Of a stretch of 9,539 nt of DNA, positions 1 through 7,056 are shown one piece after another. The first letter of the stretch is position 1, and each line of letters opens with the position of its first letter. The stretch comes from Porticoccaceae bacterium (lineage in GTDB: Bacteria > Pseudomonadota > Gammaproteobacteria > Pseudomonadales > Porticoccaceae). Both the position numbers and the translations under genes were made by a program. The notes below the pieces were generated by a model. That model had not been told where the DNA came from. It did not search any database and was given only the letters and a program-made list of their open reading frames with translations. The stretch is taken from NCBI GenBank assembly GCA_030741175.1, contig JASLVT010000035.1, positions 1-9,539 of the forward strand, read 5' to 3'.

Positions 1-355
1 TCTCATCGACCTTGAGCATGGCGAAGTAGCGCTCACCATCTTTAGGTGGGCGAATTTTTCCTGCAATCCCATCACCAGTACGTAAGTTAAAGCGTCTGAT
101 CTGACTGGGAGAGACATAAATATCATCCGCACCAGCCAAATAGGAGGCACCGGCAGAGCGAAGAAAACCAAAGCCGTCAGGTAATATTTCTAATACCCCG
201 TCGCCATAAATATCCTCACCACTCTTGGCGTGTTTTTTCAGTAGAGCAAAGATAATATCTTGTTTACGGGAGCGCGCCAGGTTATCGAGACCGGCCGCGG
301 CAGTCATTTCCAACAATTCGTCGATTGGTTTTTGTTTTAGTTCAGATAGGTTCAT
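1..355 (-). CDS. rho: Transcription termination factor Rho, N-terminal part (cut by window edge)
   Basis: Rho is the hexameric RNA helicase that ends transcription at C-rich unstructured RNA. Only the first 118 codons lie in the window; the RNA-binding remainder and the ATPase domain continue beyond base 1. The translation opens [17 protein letters not shown] and carries the Rho N-terminal helical domain (about residues 1-45, with [20 protein letters not shown]). The start of the cold-shock-like RNA-binding fold follows ([17 protein letters not shown], then [19 protein letters not shown] and [18 protein letters not shown]). This is nearly identical to the Escherichia coli protein as I remember it. 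The ATG at 353-355 gives the family's usual N-terminus. No convincing Shine-Dalgarno sequence precedes it. It lies downstream of trxA on the same strand, the common gammaproteobacterial order. Confidence 0.97.
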   Translation of the reverse strand, partial: MNLSELKQKPIDELLEMTAAAGLDNLARSRKQDIIFALLKKHAKSGEDIYGDGVLEILPDGFGFLRSAGASYLAGADDIYVSPSQIRRFNLRTGDGIAGKIRPPKDGERYFAMLKVDE

Positions 356-493
356 AGAGTGGTCTTACATTGCTGTTGTATTGAAAGAGAGATTTTGACT
401 TTAATGTCTAAATTTTGATCGGATAGTTTGTTGCTGCTAGTGGCGCAAAAGACGGTATAAGGAGCGTCAGAACAGGCGAAATAGGAATTTATG
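356..493 (-). promoter_or_regulatory. Long C-rich 5' leader of rho, candidate autoregulatory (rut-like) region
   Basis: This is the untranslated stretch between the predicted rho transcription start (about 493) and the rho ATG. Counted over bases 356-492, the transcript would hold 37 C and 15 G in 137 nt, with many pyrimidine-C steps and no strong hairpin. That composition is what Rho binds. E. coli rho is known to limit its own expression by premature termination in its leader. The sequence shows the composition; autoregulation here is inferred from the E. coli case. Confidence 0.45.
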
Positions 494-499
494 ACTTGA

Positions 500-527
500 A
501 GTATAGCGTTGGTTTTACAAAGCGCAA
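500..527 (-). promoter_or_regulatory. Predicted sigma70-type promoter of rho
   Basis: Reading the minus strand, TTGCGC (522-527) serves as -35 and TATACT (500-505) as -10, separated by 16 nt. The -10 matches the consensus at five of six positions and the -35 at four. It lies just downstream of the trxA hairpin, so rho would have its own start besides any read-through from trxA. The predicted start is near 493. Confidence 0.5.
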
Positions 528-528
528 G

Positions 529-560
529 AAAATTTTTGTGGCTCCGAAGTGGAGCCACAA
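529..560 (-). terminator. Hairpin terminator or attenuator downstream of trxA
   Basis: On the minus strand, TTGTGGCTCC (545-536 in complement) pairs with GGAGCCACAA around a 5-nt loop, giving a perfect 10-bp stem (536-560) that begins six bases after the trxA stop codon. The stem is followed by AAATTTTC, so the U-run is short (four) and delayed by three A. It is probably a real but leaky intrinsic terminator separating trxA from rho. It could also act as a 3' stabilising hairpin. Confidence 0.6.
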
Positions 561-566
561 CCATTA

Positions 567-893
567 TTAGATCAAAGCATCCACAAATTCAGTTAACTGT
601 GCTTTAGAGAGAGCCCCTACTTTTGTCGCTTCTACTGCGCCACTTTTAAAGACCAGTAGGGTTGGAATGCCACGCACATTAAATTTTGCCGCGGCCTCTG
701 GGTTGCTATCGACGTCTACTTTGCAAATTTTGATCTTGCCGGCGTACTCATCGGCGACTTCATTGAGAATGGGCGCAATCATTTTACAGGGTCCACACCA
801 TTCCGCCCAAAAATCCACCAGAGCGGGGATATCAGACTGTAAAACATCAGATTCAAAGCTAGCGTCAGTAACATGAACAATATTGTCGCTCAT
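567..893 (-). CDS. trxA: Thioredoxin 1
   Basis: TrxA is a small cytoplasmic protein-disulfide reductase that passes electrons from thioredoxin reductase to ribonucleotide reductase, peroxiredoxins and other thiol enzymes. The 108-residue product has the usual length. The active site WCGPCK sits at residues 32-37 (Cys33 and Cys36). The buried Asp27 lies in VDFWAEW, and the cis-proline is Pro77 in RGIPTLL. The gene starts with ATG, and GGAGAC at 902-907 (minus strand) is a good ribosome binding site 10 nt upstream. It precedes rho on the same strand and is divergent from the membrane oxidoreductase gene across a 171-bp gap. Nothing in the sequence departs from a functional housekeeping thioredoxin. 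Confidence 0.98.
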   Translation of the reverse strand: MSDNIVHVTDASFESDVLQSDIPALVDFWAEWCGPCKMIAPILNEVADEYAGKIKICKVDVDSNPEAAAKFNVRGIPTLLVFKSGAVEATKVGALSKAQLTEFVDALI

Positions 894-944
894 TACAAAA
901 AGTCTCCAGTGAAAAGGTTAATATCGTGATTTAACAAGTTGCGC

Positions 945-974
945 ATCATAGCATTAGGTTTGCAAGCCAAACAA
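945..974 (-). promoter_or_regulatory. Predicted extended -10 promoter of trxA
   Basis: On the minus strand, TATGAT (945-950) is preceded by TGC, making the extended -10 form TGnTATnAT, which tolerates a weak -35. The best -35 is TTGTTT (969-974) at 18 nt. The predicted start near 938 leaves a leader of about 45 nt before the trxA ATG. Confidence 0.5.
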
Positions 975-1015
975 ACGATATGCTCTATGAGGCTAAAAGA
1001 TTTACACTATGGTAC

Positions 1016-1040
1016 CAGTCGATTGCCGGATATCCGACTG
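1016..1040. promoter_or_regulatory. Inverted repeat upstream of the membrane oxidoreductase gene, possible operator
   Basis: CAGTCG (1016-1021) and CGACTG (1035-1040) form perfect 6-bp arms around 13 nt. The spacer also overlaps a 10-bp perfect palindrome, CGGATATCCG (1027-1036). The element ends 24 bp before the ATG at 1065 and lies on the fusion-gene side of the shared trxA intergenic region. It could bind a dimeric regulator, but no regulator is identified and short palindromes arise by chance. Confidence 0.25.
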
Positions 1041-1054
1041 TCTTGTATACCAAT

Positions 1055-1067
1055 AGGGGGCACTATG
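1055..1067 (+). promoter_or_regulatory. Ribosome binding site that fixes the start of the membrane oxidoreductase
   Basis: AGGGGG (1055-1060) lies four bases before the ATG at 1065. The reading frame stays open upstream to an ATG at 939. That upstream stretch has no ribosome site, sits on the predicted trxA promoter and encodes no recognisable sequence. The hydrophobic N-terminus starting MPARKFVVVLLLL supports 1065. Confidence 0.75.
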
Positions 1068-3191
1068 CCTGCTCGAAAGTTTGTTGTTGTCTTACTGTTG
1101 TTGGTTGTGTTGATTGCCTATGCACTGTTGGATGTTCAGCGCTATCTATCCCTAGACTTCTTTCAGAGTATTTATAATGAGCAACCGTTGGCAACGGCCT
1201 TAACCTATTTTTTTCTGTATATATTAGTTGCTGGATTATCGTTGCCGGGAGCAGCGTTGCTGACGATGATCGGCGGCATCATTTTTGATTTTTGGATTGC
1301 CCTGTTGCTGGTATCTTTTGCCAGTGCCATAGGTGCCACTATCGCTTTCTTGTTGTCGAGGTACCTATTGCGCGATTGGGTTCAGGCTAAGTTCTCTCGC
1401 TACCTAAATGTGATTAATAGAGGGATAGCTGATGATGGTGCTTTTTACCTCTTTAGCCTGCGACTTATCCCGCTATTTCCATTCTGGATCATTAATCTAG
1501 TTATGGGTTTGGTGCCGATAAAGACAACAACATTTTATTGGGTAAGCCAGATAGGTATGTTGGCAGGTACTGCAGTGTTTGTTAACGCAGGGTCTAGCAT
1601 CGGCGCTGTGGAAACGTTTTCAGTAGAGGGAGTCTTCACCCCTGGCTTGATTTTCTCTTTTGTCCTGTTGGGGCTGTTCCCATTTGCTGCTCGTCAATTC
1701 CTAGCTGGGATGCAACAGCACAGAGGCTTACGTCGATATCAGCGACCTAAACGATTTGATGCAAACTTAGTCGTTATAGGTGCAGGAAGCGCAGGGTTAG
1801 TGAGTGCTTACATAGCTGCAACCGTCAACGCAAAGGTGGTATTAATTGAAAAGACTGCAATGGGTGGTGATTGTCTCAATACAGGTTGTGTGCCCAGCAA
1901 GGCACTGATAAGAGCGGCGAAATCTGTTAGGGAAGTTGAGCGCGCAAGCGAATTTGGTATCAATGTTGCTAAACCCTCAGTGGATTTTACTCGCGTGATG
2001 GATCGAGTTAGAGATGTTATCAAGACCATTGAGCCTCACGATTCGGTCGAACGTTTCACTCAGCTAGGTCTGGACTGTGTTCAGGGCAATGCGAGATTGA
2101 AAAGCCCTTGGCAAGTGGATATTGATGGCCGCGAGATAGTGGCTGAAAAAATCATCTTGGCCACGGGTGCTAGTCCAATAGTGCCAACGATACCTGGCAT
2201 TGGAATGGTCAATCCATTGACCTCTGAAAATCTGTGGTCGCTACAAGCATTACCAGAACGACTGCTAATTGTGGGCGGAGGTGCTATTGGTTGTGAGCTG
2301 GGTCAGGCATTTCAGCGCCTCGGGTCAAAAGTGACGCTGGTCGAGTCGTTACCGCGAATTCTGCCGAAGGAGGATACGGATATTGCTCAGCGTGTTGGAG
2401 AGCAATTACTCGGCGAGGGCATGCGTTTACTTACAGGCTACACAGTCAGTGCCTTTGATACTGATGATAATCAACATAGCGCACAGCTCACAAGCGGCGG
2501 TTCGGAGCAACTTACCCTTGGCTTTGATCGTGTTCTGTTTGCTGTGGGGCGTACAGCTAATACTGCCGGTTTCGGTTTGGAAGAACTGGGGGTGCTACTC
2601 AATGATGATGGCACGGTTAAAGTCGATAAATATTTGCAGACGAGTTGTCCCACCATCTTTGCTTGTGGAGATGTGGCAGGGCCTTACCAGCTTACACATG
2701 CCGCGGGTCATCAAGCTTGGACAGCTTCAGTCAATGCACTAGTGGGTCAGTTTAAAAAATTCCCTGCAGATTACCGTGTTATGCCACAGGTGATTTTTAC
2801 CGATCCGCCATTAGCGCGGGTTGGTATCAATGAGCTCGATGCTAAAGGGCAGGGTATAGAGATTGAGGTGACAGAATATGACTTATCAGACTTGGATCGT
2901 GCGATTACTGATGGCGATGCTAAGGGCATAGTTAAGGTCATCACTGCCCCTGGCACTGACCGTATTCTGGGTGCGACGATTTTGGGAGCACAGGCGGGAG
3001 AGTTGATCACGGAGTTTGTCACTGCCATGAAGCACGGCCTTGGGCTCAATAAGCTTTTGGGTACTATTCACAGTTACCCAACCCTGAGTGAAGCCAATAA
3101 ATATGTTGCCGGTGAATGGAAGCGCAAACATGTTCCTGGGCTACTACTGCGTTGGGCTGCCAAATATTACCGTTGGAAATTAAGGGGTTGA
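1065..3191 (+). CDS. TVP38/DedA-type membrane domain fused to FAD-dependent pyridine nucleotide-disulfide oxidoreductase
   Basis: This 708-residue inner-membrane flavoprotein probably moves electrons from NAD(P)H through FAD and a redox-active cysteine pair; its acceptor is unknown. Residues 1 to about 205 are hydrophobic and form a VTT (SNARE-associated/TVP38) domain. That domain has the family-like segment R133-x-x-P136-x-x-P139 then N144, after a GAALLTMIGG stretch. A basic linker follows, then a full disulfide oxidoreductase. It shows the FAD site GAGSAG (239-244), the active pair C270-LNTG-C275 followed by VPSK, the NAD(P) site GGGAIG (404-409), and ACGD (533-536). The dimerisation domain ends with H669-SYPTLS-E676. 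It resembles dihydrolipoamide dehydrogenase and mercuric reductase. It lacks MerA's N-terminal metal-binding domain and C-terminal vicinal cysteines and ends in a basic tail, so mercury reduction is unlikely. I know this architecture from other marine bacteria and cyanobacteria. It is divergent from trxA and convergent with the efflux gene. Confidence 0.9.
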   Translation: MPARKFVVVLLLLVVLIAYALLDVQRYLSLDFFQSIYNEQPLATALTYFFLYILVAGLSLPGAALLTMIGGIIFDFWIALLLVSFASAIGATIAFLLSRYLLRDWVQAKFSRYLNVINRGIADDGAFYLFSLRLIPLFPFWIINLVMGLVPIKTTTFYWVSQIGMLAGTAVFVNAGSSIGAVETFSVEGVFTPGLIFSFVLLGLFPFAARQFLAGMQQHRGLRRYQRPKRFDANLVVIGAGSAGLVSAYIAATVNAKVVLIEKTAMGGDCLNTGCVPSKALIRAAKSVREVERASEFGINVAKPSVDFTRVMDRVRDVIKTIEPHDSVERFTQLGLDCVQGNARLKSPWQVDIDGREIVAEKIILATGASPIVPTIPGIGMVNPLTSENLWSLQALPERLLIVGGGAIGCELGQAFQRLGSKVTLVESLPRILPKEDTDIAQRVGEQLLGEGMRLLTGYTVSAFDTDDNQHSAQLTSGGSEQLTLGFDRVLFAVGRTANTAGFGLEELGVLLNDDGTVKVDKYLQTSCPTIFACGDVAGPYQLTHAAGHQAWTASVNALVGQFKKFPADYRVMPQVIFTDPPLARVGINELDAKGQGIEIEVTEYDLSDLDRAITDGDAKGIVKVITAPGTDRILGATILGAQAGELITEFVTAMKHGLGLNKLLGTIHSYPTLSEANKYVAGEWKRKHVPGLLLRWAAKYYRWKLRG

Positions 3192-3199
3192 TCGCAGGC

Positions 3200-4129
3200 C
3201 TAGTTAAAATCTGCCACCGCTTCATGACCAACTACAGACTGGGGGTCAATATGAATAATAATTTCCGAGTCGGGAAAGGCGTTTTGCAGGCTTAATTCAA
3301 CCTCATCTGAAATTTTATGTGCTTCAAGCAGTGACAGGTTGTCATCTATTTCTAGATGAAGTTGAATAAATGTCATGGTGCCAGAATGTCTGGTGCGCAA
3401 GTCATGCATGCCATTTGCTTTGTCGTGCTGCAATACAATCTCGGTTATTTTTTCCCGCTGCTCATCCGGTAGTTCACGATCCATCAAATGATCATAGGAC
3501 ACTGAAATAATGTCCCAGGCGCTGTGGAGAATATAGATAGCAATTGCACAACCAAACAATGGGTCAAAGCCTGCCCAGCCTTGCACTGACAGCCAGAGCG
3601 CGAGGATGACACTGCCATTCACCAGCAGGTCGGTGCGGTAGTGAAGGGCATCGGCTTTTATCGCAGTTGAGTTGGTTTTGCGGATAACATGCTGTTGAAA
3701 TCCCAACAGTAATAATGTCGCGACAATAGAAAATAACATGACGGCGATACCAATACCTGTGGCTTCAATGGCGACAGGATTGATCAGCCTGCGGCCAGCC
3801 TCAAGAAGAAGGAATCCAGCTGAACCGGCAATAAACATGGCTTGACTCAGTCCCGCTAGTGCCTCAGCTTTACCGTGGCCAAAGCGATGTTCCTTGTCCG
3901 CTGGTGTTAGGGCATGACGAACGGCAATAAGATTGATTAGCGATGCCAGAGCATCCAGCACGGAATCGATTAATGTGGCCAACAGACTAACAGAGTCAGA
4001 CAAGCCCCAAGCGATCAGTTTAGCTACAATCAAAACCGTTGCTACAGAGATGGAGGCATAGGTTGCCAAGCGCAGTAATTTGGCATTGTCCGTCGTACTA
4101 GTACTGGTTGGCTGAGCGGGCGCAGTCAT
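3200..4129 (-). CDS. fieF: Cation diffusion facilitator, FieF/YiiP type
   Basis: This inner-membrane antiporter exports divalent metal ions (Zn2+, Fe2+, possibly Cd2+) in exchange for protons. The 309 residues form six predicted membrane segments and a cytoplasmic C-terminal domain. All metal-site residues known from E. coli YiiP can be placed, shifted by ten. The transport site is D55 and D59 (LIDSVLD) with H163 and D167 (ALHYRTD). The second site is D78, H81 and H85 (DKEHRFGHGKAE). The C-terminal domain keeps histidines and acids (MHDLRTRH, IQLHLEID, IIIHIDP). A Ser/Thr-rich N-terminal extension of about ten residues accounts for the shift. The ATG at 4127-4129 has no clear ribosome site. 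It lies 84 bp beyond hemW on the same strand, so it may be read through from that operon or have a weak promoter of its own. The true metal cannot be told from sequence. Confidence 0.93.
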   Translation of the reverse strand: MTAPAQPTSTSTTDNAKLLRLATYASISVATVLIVAKLIAWGLSDSVSLLATLIDSVLDALASLINLIAVRHALTPADKEHRFGHGKAEALAGLSQAMFIAGSAGFLLLEAGRRLINPVAIEATGIGIAVMLFSIVATLLLLGFQQHVIRKTNSTAIKADALHYRTDLLVNGSVILALWLSVQGWAGFDPLFGCAIAIYILHSAWDIISVSYDHLMDRELPDEQREKITEIVLQHDKANGMHDLRTRHSGTMTFIQLHLEIDDNLSLLEAHKISDEVELSLQNAFPDSEIIIHIDPQSVVGHEAVADFN

Positions 4130-4213
4130 GGCGTTTAATCGTCTTGCTATTGAGCTAGTGGGCGGCAGTTTAACAAATTAGCATACGTCTCTGAAGCATC
4201 GCAGTTACGGATA

Positions 4214-5350
4214 TTAAAATCTCTGTAGCAGCGTGTTTAAAAACTGATAGCCTAACTCGGTGGCGCGATATCTGTGCTCATCGATCGCCATTAGACCATC
4301 GCGCTGTAGCTCTTCAACTTGAGTTTGTACTTTTGTCATTGGCAATCCAGTGCGCTTGGGAAAGTAGGCCATTGGTATGCCATCGCGCAAGCGCAACCCA
4401 TTCATCATAAATTCAATGGCCATTTGATCATTGTCTATGGTTTGCTGTTGGGCCACTAGCGAATCGTTGCGAGATAAATAATCGTTGGGTTGACGAGTCT
4501 TGTTGGTGCGCAACACCTGATTGCGTTCAGGTAGCGTAACCTTGCCGTGAGCACCGGCACCAATACCCAGATAGTCACCGAACTGCCAATAATTCATATT
4601 GTGCTTTGATCTCTGTCCATCCACCGCAAATGCAGAAACTTCATATTGATGGAAGCCTGCCTGCTGAAGCGTTTGATTACCGACTTGCTGAATATCCGCA
4701 AGACGCTCATCGCTTGGCAGTGATGGTGGGCGGGAATAAAATTCCGTATTGGGTTCGATAGTGAGTTGGTACCACGAGATATGCTGCGCTCCACTCTGGA
4801 CCGCTAATTCGATATCGGCCTGCGCTTGTGCCATGGTCTGTGCTGGCAAACCGTGCATAAGATCTATATTGAAGTTATTAAAGCCCACCGCACGGGCTGT
4901 ATCAATTGCTTTAAGCGCTTCCGTGCCATCATGAATTCGACCTAGTCGTTGTAACTGTTGATCATTAAAACTCTGGACACCGATTGATAACCGGTTTACT
5001 CCAGCGCTATGAAAATCGGCAAATTTATTTTGTTCTACAGTGCCAGGATTAGCCTCTAGCGTAATTTCAATAGCTGGGTCAAAACCGATAAGCTGTTCTG
5101 CCGTATTTAAAATTGTCCCTATCGCCGTGCCCGAGAATAGACTTGGCGTACCACCACCAAAAAAAATTGATTCCAGTTTGCGCCCTTGCACCCATGGTAG
5201 GTCGGCTTTTAGATCATTGATCAGGGTGTCAACGTAGTCTTGTTCCGGAATAGTAGTGGCGGCCTGATGGGAATTAAAATCACAGTAAGGGCATTTTTTT
5301 AGGCACCAGGGAATATGCACATACAGTGATAATGGCGGCAGGCTGAGCAT
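4214..5350 (-). CDS. hemW: Radical SAM haem chaperone HemW
   Basis: HemW is a cytoplasmic radical-SAM protein of the HemN family that binds haem and delivers it to haem enzymes. It is often mis-annotated as coproporphyrinogen III oxidase. The 378 residues begin MLSLPPLSLYVHIPWC. The 4Fe-4S motif is C16-x3-C20-x2-C23 followed by D-F, rather than the CxC that marks true HemN. The SAM-binding GGGTPSLF and the HemW-typical HNMNYWQFGDYLGIGAGAHG segment are both present, and the C-terminal HemN-type winged-helix region is complete. The ATG lies three bases after the rdgB stop with no good ribosome site, so translation is probably coupled to rdgB. It is the last gene of the metX-metW-DUF4426-rdgB train. 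No clear terminator follows it. Confidence 0.95.
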   Translation of the reverse strand: MLSLPPLSLYVHIPWCLKKCPYCDFNSHQAATTIPEQDYVDTLINDLKADLPWVQGRKLESIFFGGGTPSLFSGTAIGTILNTAEQLIGFDPAIEITLEANPGTVEQNKFADFHSAGVNRLSIGVQSFNDQQLQRLGRIHDGTEALKAIDTARAVGFNNFNIDLMHGLPAQTMAQAQADIELAVQSGAQHISWYQLTIEPNTEFYSRPPSLPSDERLADIQQVGNQTLQQAGFHQYEVSAFAVDGQRSKHNMNYWQFGDYLGIGAGAHGKVTLPERNQVLRTNKTRQPNDYLSRNDSLVAQQQTIDNDQMAIEFMMNGLRLRDGIPMAYFPKRTGLPMTKVQTQVEELQRDGLMAIDEHRYRATELGYQFLNTLLQRF

Positions 5351-5353
5351 AGC

Positions 5354-5950
5354 TTATTTAAGTTGAAGCTTTGTTAGCAAACTGCCCATAGCTTTGCCTC
5401 GGTGACTCAAACGATTTTTACTGTCCTTATCCAATTCTGCTGCTCGGCAATCGGTTTCGGTAACCTGGAAGATCGAGTCGTAGCCAAATCCGCCGTCGCC
5501 TTTTTCATCGGTAGCGATTGTGCCTTCCCAAGTACCCTGACAAATAATTGGTGTAGGGTCAGTGGCGTGGCGCATGTAAACAATGATTGTTTGATAGCGC
5601 GCAGTGCGCTGATCTGGAGGTACATCAGCCATAAGTTGTAAAAGTTTCTCACGGTTACTGGCATCCGTGGCATGCTCTCCGGAAAATCGTGCAGAATAAA
5701 TCCCTGGTGCACCGCGCAAATAATCCACCTCTAAACCACTATCATCGGCAATGGCAGGGAGGTTTGTTAGGGCTGCGGCATTGCGTGCCTTAAGCAGGCT
5801 GTTCTCAACAAAGCTCAGACCGGTCTCTTCAATATCAGGTACATCGAGTGCTGACTGGGGTATCACCTCGATACCCAGAGAGTCGAGCATTTGCTGAAGC
5901 TCTTTAATTTTACCGGCATTGGCGCTGGCTAATACAATTTTGCTAGTCAA
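5354..5950 (-). CDS. rdgB: dITP/XTP pyrophosphatase (Ham1/RdgB), TTG start
   Basis: RdgB hydrolyses dITP, ITP and XTP to monophosphates, keeping deaminated purines out of DNA and RNA. The 198-residue product has the expected length. Conserved elements are SANAGK (residues 9-14, phosphate binding), FVENSLLKAR, the catalytic ADDSGLEV with D69 and D70, the GDGGFGYDSIF pocket, and the C-terminal SHRGKA. The start is TTG at 5948-5950. The frame runs upstream only seven more codons to a TAA, and none of these is ATG or GTG, so a non-ATG start is forced. Only a weak GAG serves as ribosome site. The start overlaps a 14-nt tandem duplication. It lies 40 nt after the DUF4426 gene and 3 nt before hemW. 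Confidence 0.95.
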   Translation of the reverse strand: MTSKIVLASANAGKIKELQQMLDSLGIEVIPQSALDVPDIEETGLSFVENSLLKARNAAALTNLPAIADDSGLEVDYLRGAPGIYSARFSGEHATDASNREKLLQLMADVPPDQRTARYQTIIVYMRHATDPTPIICQGTWEGTIATDEKGDGGFGYDSIFQVTETDCRAAELDKDSKNRLSHRGKAMGSLLTKLQLK

Positions 5951-5974
5951 TGATCTGTTCTCAGTGATCTGTTA
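5947..5974. repeat. 14-bp tandem duplication over the rdgB start
   Basis: Two adjacent units, TCAATGATCTGTTC (5947-5960) and TCAGTGATCTGTTA (5961-5974), agree at 12 of their first 13 bases. On the minus strand they read AACAGATCAyTGA twice, immediately before and across the rdgB TTG codon. They fill most of the 40-nt gap between DUF4426 and rdgB. Confidence 0.7.
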
Positions 5975-5990
5975 GATAGTTGCTGTGAGC

Positions 5991-6431
5991 CTAATCGATA
6001 TACATTTTCTTTTGAAATTTAAAATCATAGGGATAAACAGTGGTTGGACCAGAGGATTGTGGCAACACACGAATTTTAAAGGTCAAAAAATCCTCGTTAT
6101 CAAACTCAAACGGGGCCAGATAATAAATGGTGTTTTGTTCACGTACGGCAACAAATTCCAGATTCTGTGTCTGTTGCAAGATATTCGACACCCGCCCAGT
6201 TATCTGAGCAGGCAAGCCGGTACCCAACTCTTGTACTACAGCGATATTAACTAACCCCTTATCTTTACCGCGCACGATGTTGTTGGCGACGGCAATATCT
6301 GGGGCAATAAAAGCAGTACCAAAGGCACTGTAAAAAATCTTATAGTCTCCATGCTGTTTATAGAGTTTTTGTTCAATCCCATGCCCAAGCCCTGCTATCG
6401 TCAGGCAAATGCAAAATAGTAATGATCTCAT
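5991..6431 (-). CDS. DUF4426 family exported protein
   Basis: A 146-residue protein of unknown function. It opens with a signal peptide (MRSLLFCICLTIAGLGHG, cleavage near residue 18). No lipobox is placed correctly, so it is more likely soluble periplasmic than a lipoprotein. The mature part is predicted to be beta-rich, with the segments YKIFYSAFGTAFIAPDIA and APFEFDNEDFLTFKIRVLP. I recognise it as DUF4426 mainly by this pattern and by its place: in Pseudomonas the same kind of gene sits between metW and rdgB. The ATG is preceded by AAGG at nine bases. It lies 34 nt after metW and is probably cotranscribed. Its conserved position beside MetX/MetW does not by itself give a function. Confidence 0.85.
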   Translation of the reverse strand: MRSLLFCICLTIAGLGHGIEQKLYKQHGDYKIFYSAFGTAFIAPDIAVANNIVRGKDKGLVNIAVVQELGTGLPAQITGRVSNILQQTQNLEFVAVREQNTIYYLAPFEFDNEDFLTFKIRVLPQSSGPTTVYPYDFKFQKKMYID

Positions 6432-6465
6432 CGACTAGTACCTTAGATGGTTATTGTTGACGTCA

Positions 6466-7056
6466 TTATCGACTCAAATGGTAGACCGCTGTTTGGGTGA
6501 ATAAATTTGGCCACAGATTTTTTAGCAGCTTATCAGGGAACCTGTCGGCCATGCATCTTCGGTGCAATACAGTAATTTCGCGTTCTAGACACAGGGCCTC
6601 AAAATCCGCATAGGTGAAAAAGTGGATATTAGGCGTATCGTACCATTGGTAGGCAAGCTGCTTAGTCACGGGCATACGACCGCGAAAATTTAGATAGGCT
6701 CTGGTGCCCCAATAACCAAAGTTGGGAAATGTAACGATACATTCGCGGCCAATGCGCAGCATTTCATCTAAGACTAAATGAGGGTAGCGCATTGCCTGAA
6801 GAGCCTGTGTCATAACCACGGTATCGAAACTATTATCGGCAAAATTAGTCAGGCCTTTGTTGAGATCCTGCTCAATAACATTGACGCCTTTAGCGACACA
6901 CTGGGCGATAGATTGGGGGTCAATCTCAAGGCCATAGCCGAGAACATTATGTTTCTGCTTAAGCTGCGACAGCAGATCGCCCTCGCCACAGCCGAGATCC
7001 AATACTTTTGAGTTGGATTCAATCCAGTCGCTGATAAAACTATAGTCCGGATTCAT
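6466..7056 (-). CDS. metW: Methionine biosynthesis protein MetW (SAM-methyltransferase fold)
   Basis: MetW is a class I methyltransferase-fold protein that accompanies MetX in methionine synthesis; its exact reaction has long been unclear. The 196 residues include the SAM motif VLDLGCGEG (18-26), an acidic strand end YGLEID (41-46), the post-II segment SFDTVVMTQALQAMR, and the MetW-typical IVTFPNFGYW (107-116). The start codon overlaps the metX stop by one base (TAATG at 7054-7058), a sign of translational coupling. AGGA at 7066-7069 is a good ribosome site nine bases ahead. Full length and intact. Confidence 0.95.
   Translation of the reverse strand: MNPDYSFISDWIESNSKVLDLGCGEGDLLSQLKQKHNVLGYGLEIDPQSIAQCVAKGVNVIEQDLNKGLTNFADNSFDTVVMTQALQAMRYPHLVLDEMLRIGRECIVTFPNFGYWGTRAYLNFRGRMPVTKQLAYQWYDTPNIHFFTYADFEALCLEREITVLHRRCMADRFPDKLLKNLWPNLFTQTAVYHLSR

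Noticed and set aside
352..564. 70-codon minus-strand frame between trxA and rho that ends ATGA over the rho start, in the position of E. coli rhoL
   Set aside because: Its only start lies in the terminator hairpin upstream of the predicted rho promoter, it has no ribosome site, no later start codon exists in frame, and the product resembles nothing. It is more likely the rho leader than a gene.
939..1064. N-terminal extension of the membrane oxidoreductase from the ATG at 939
   Set aside because: There is no ribosome site, it overlaps the predicted trxA promoter, and it encodes no membrane or family sequence. The ATG at 1065 with AGGGGG four bases ahead is much better.
1065..3191. Mercuric reductase (merA)
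   Set aside because: The disulfide oxidoreductase core is similar, but the C-terminal vicinal cysteines and the N-terminal metal-binding domain are missing and no mer genes are nearby.
4214..5350. Oxygen-independent coproporphyrinogen III oxidase (hemN)
   Set aside because: The cluster motif is CxxxCxxCxF, not CxxxCxxCxC, and the HNMNYW segment and length are those of HemW.
5985..6254. Plus-strand frame opposite the DUF4426 gene and other long antisense frames (for example 8447-8767 and 2383-2742)
   Set aside because: They overlap well-supported genes on the other strand or in another frame and show no family features or ribosome sites.
6458..6465. TGACGTCA palindrome in the metW-DUF4426 gap, resembling a single Met box
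   Set aside because: MetJ binds tandem 8-bp boxes, no neighbouring copy is present, the site is inside the operon rather than at its promoter, and it partly overlaps the end of the metW gene region. An 8-bp palindrome is expected by chance.
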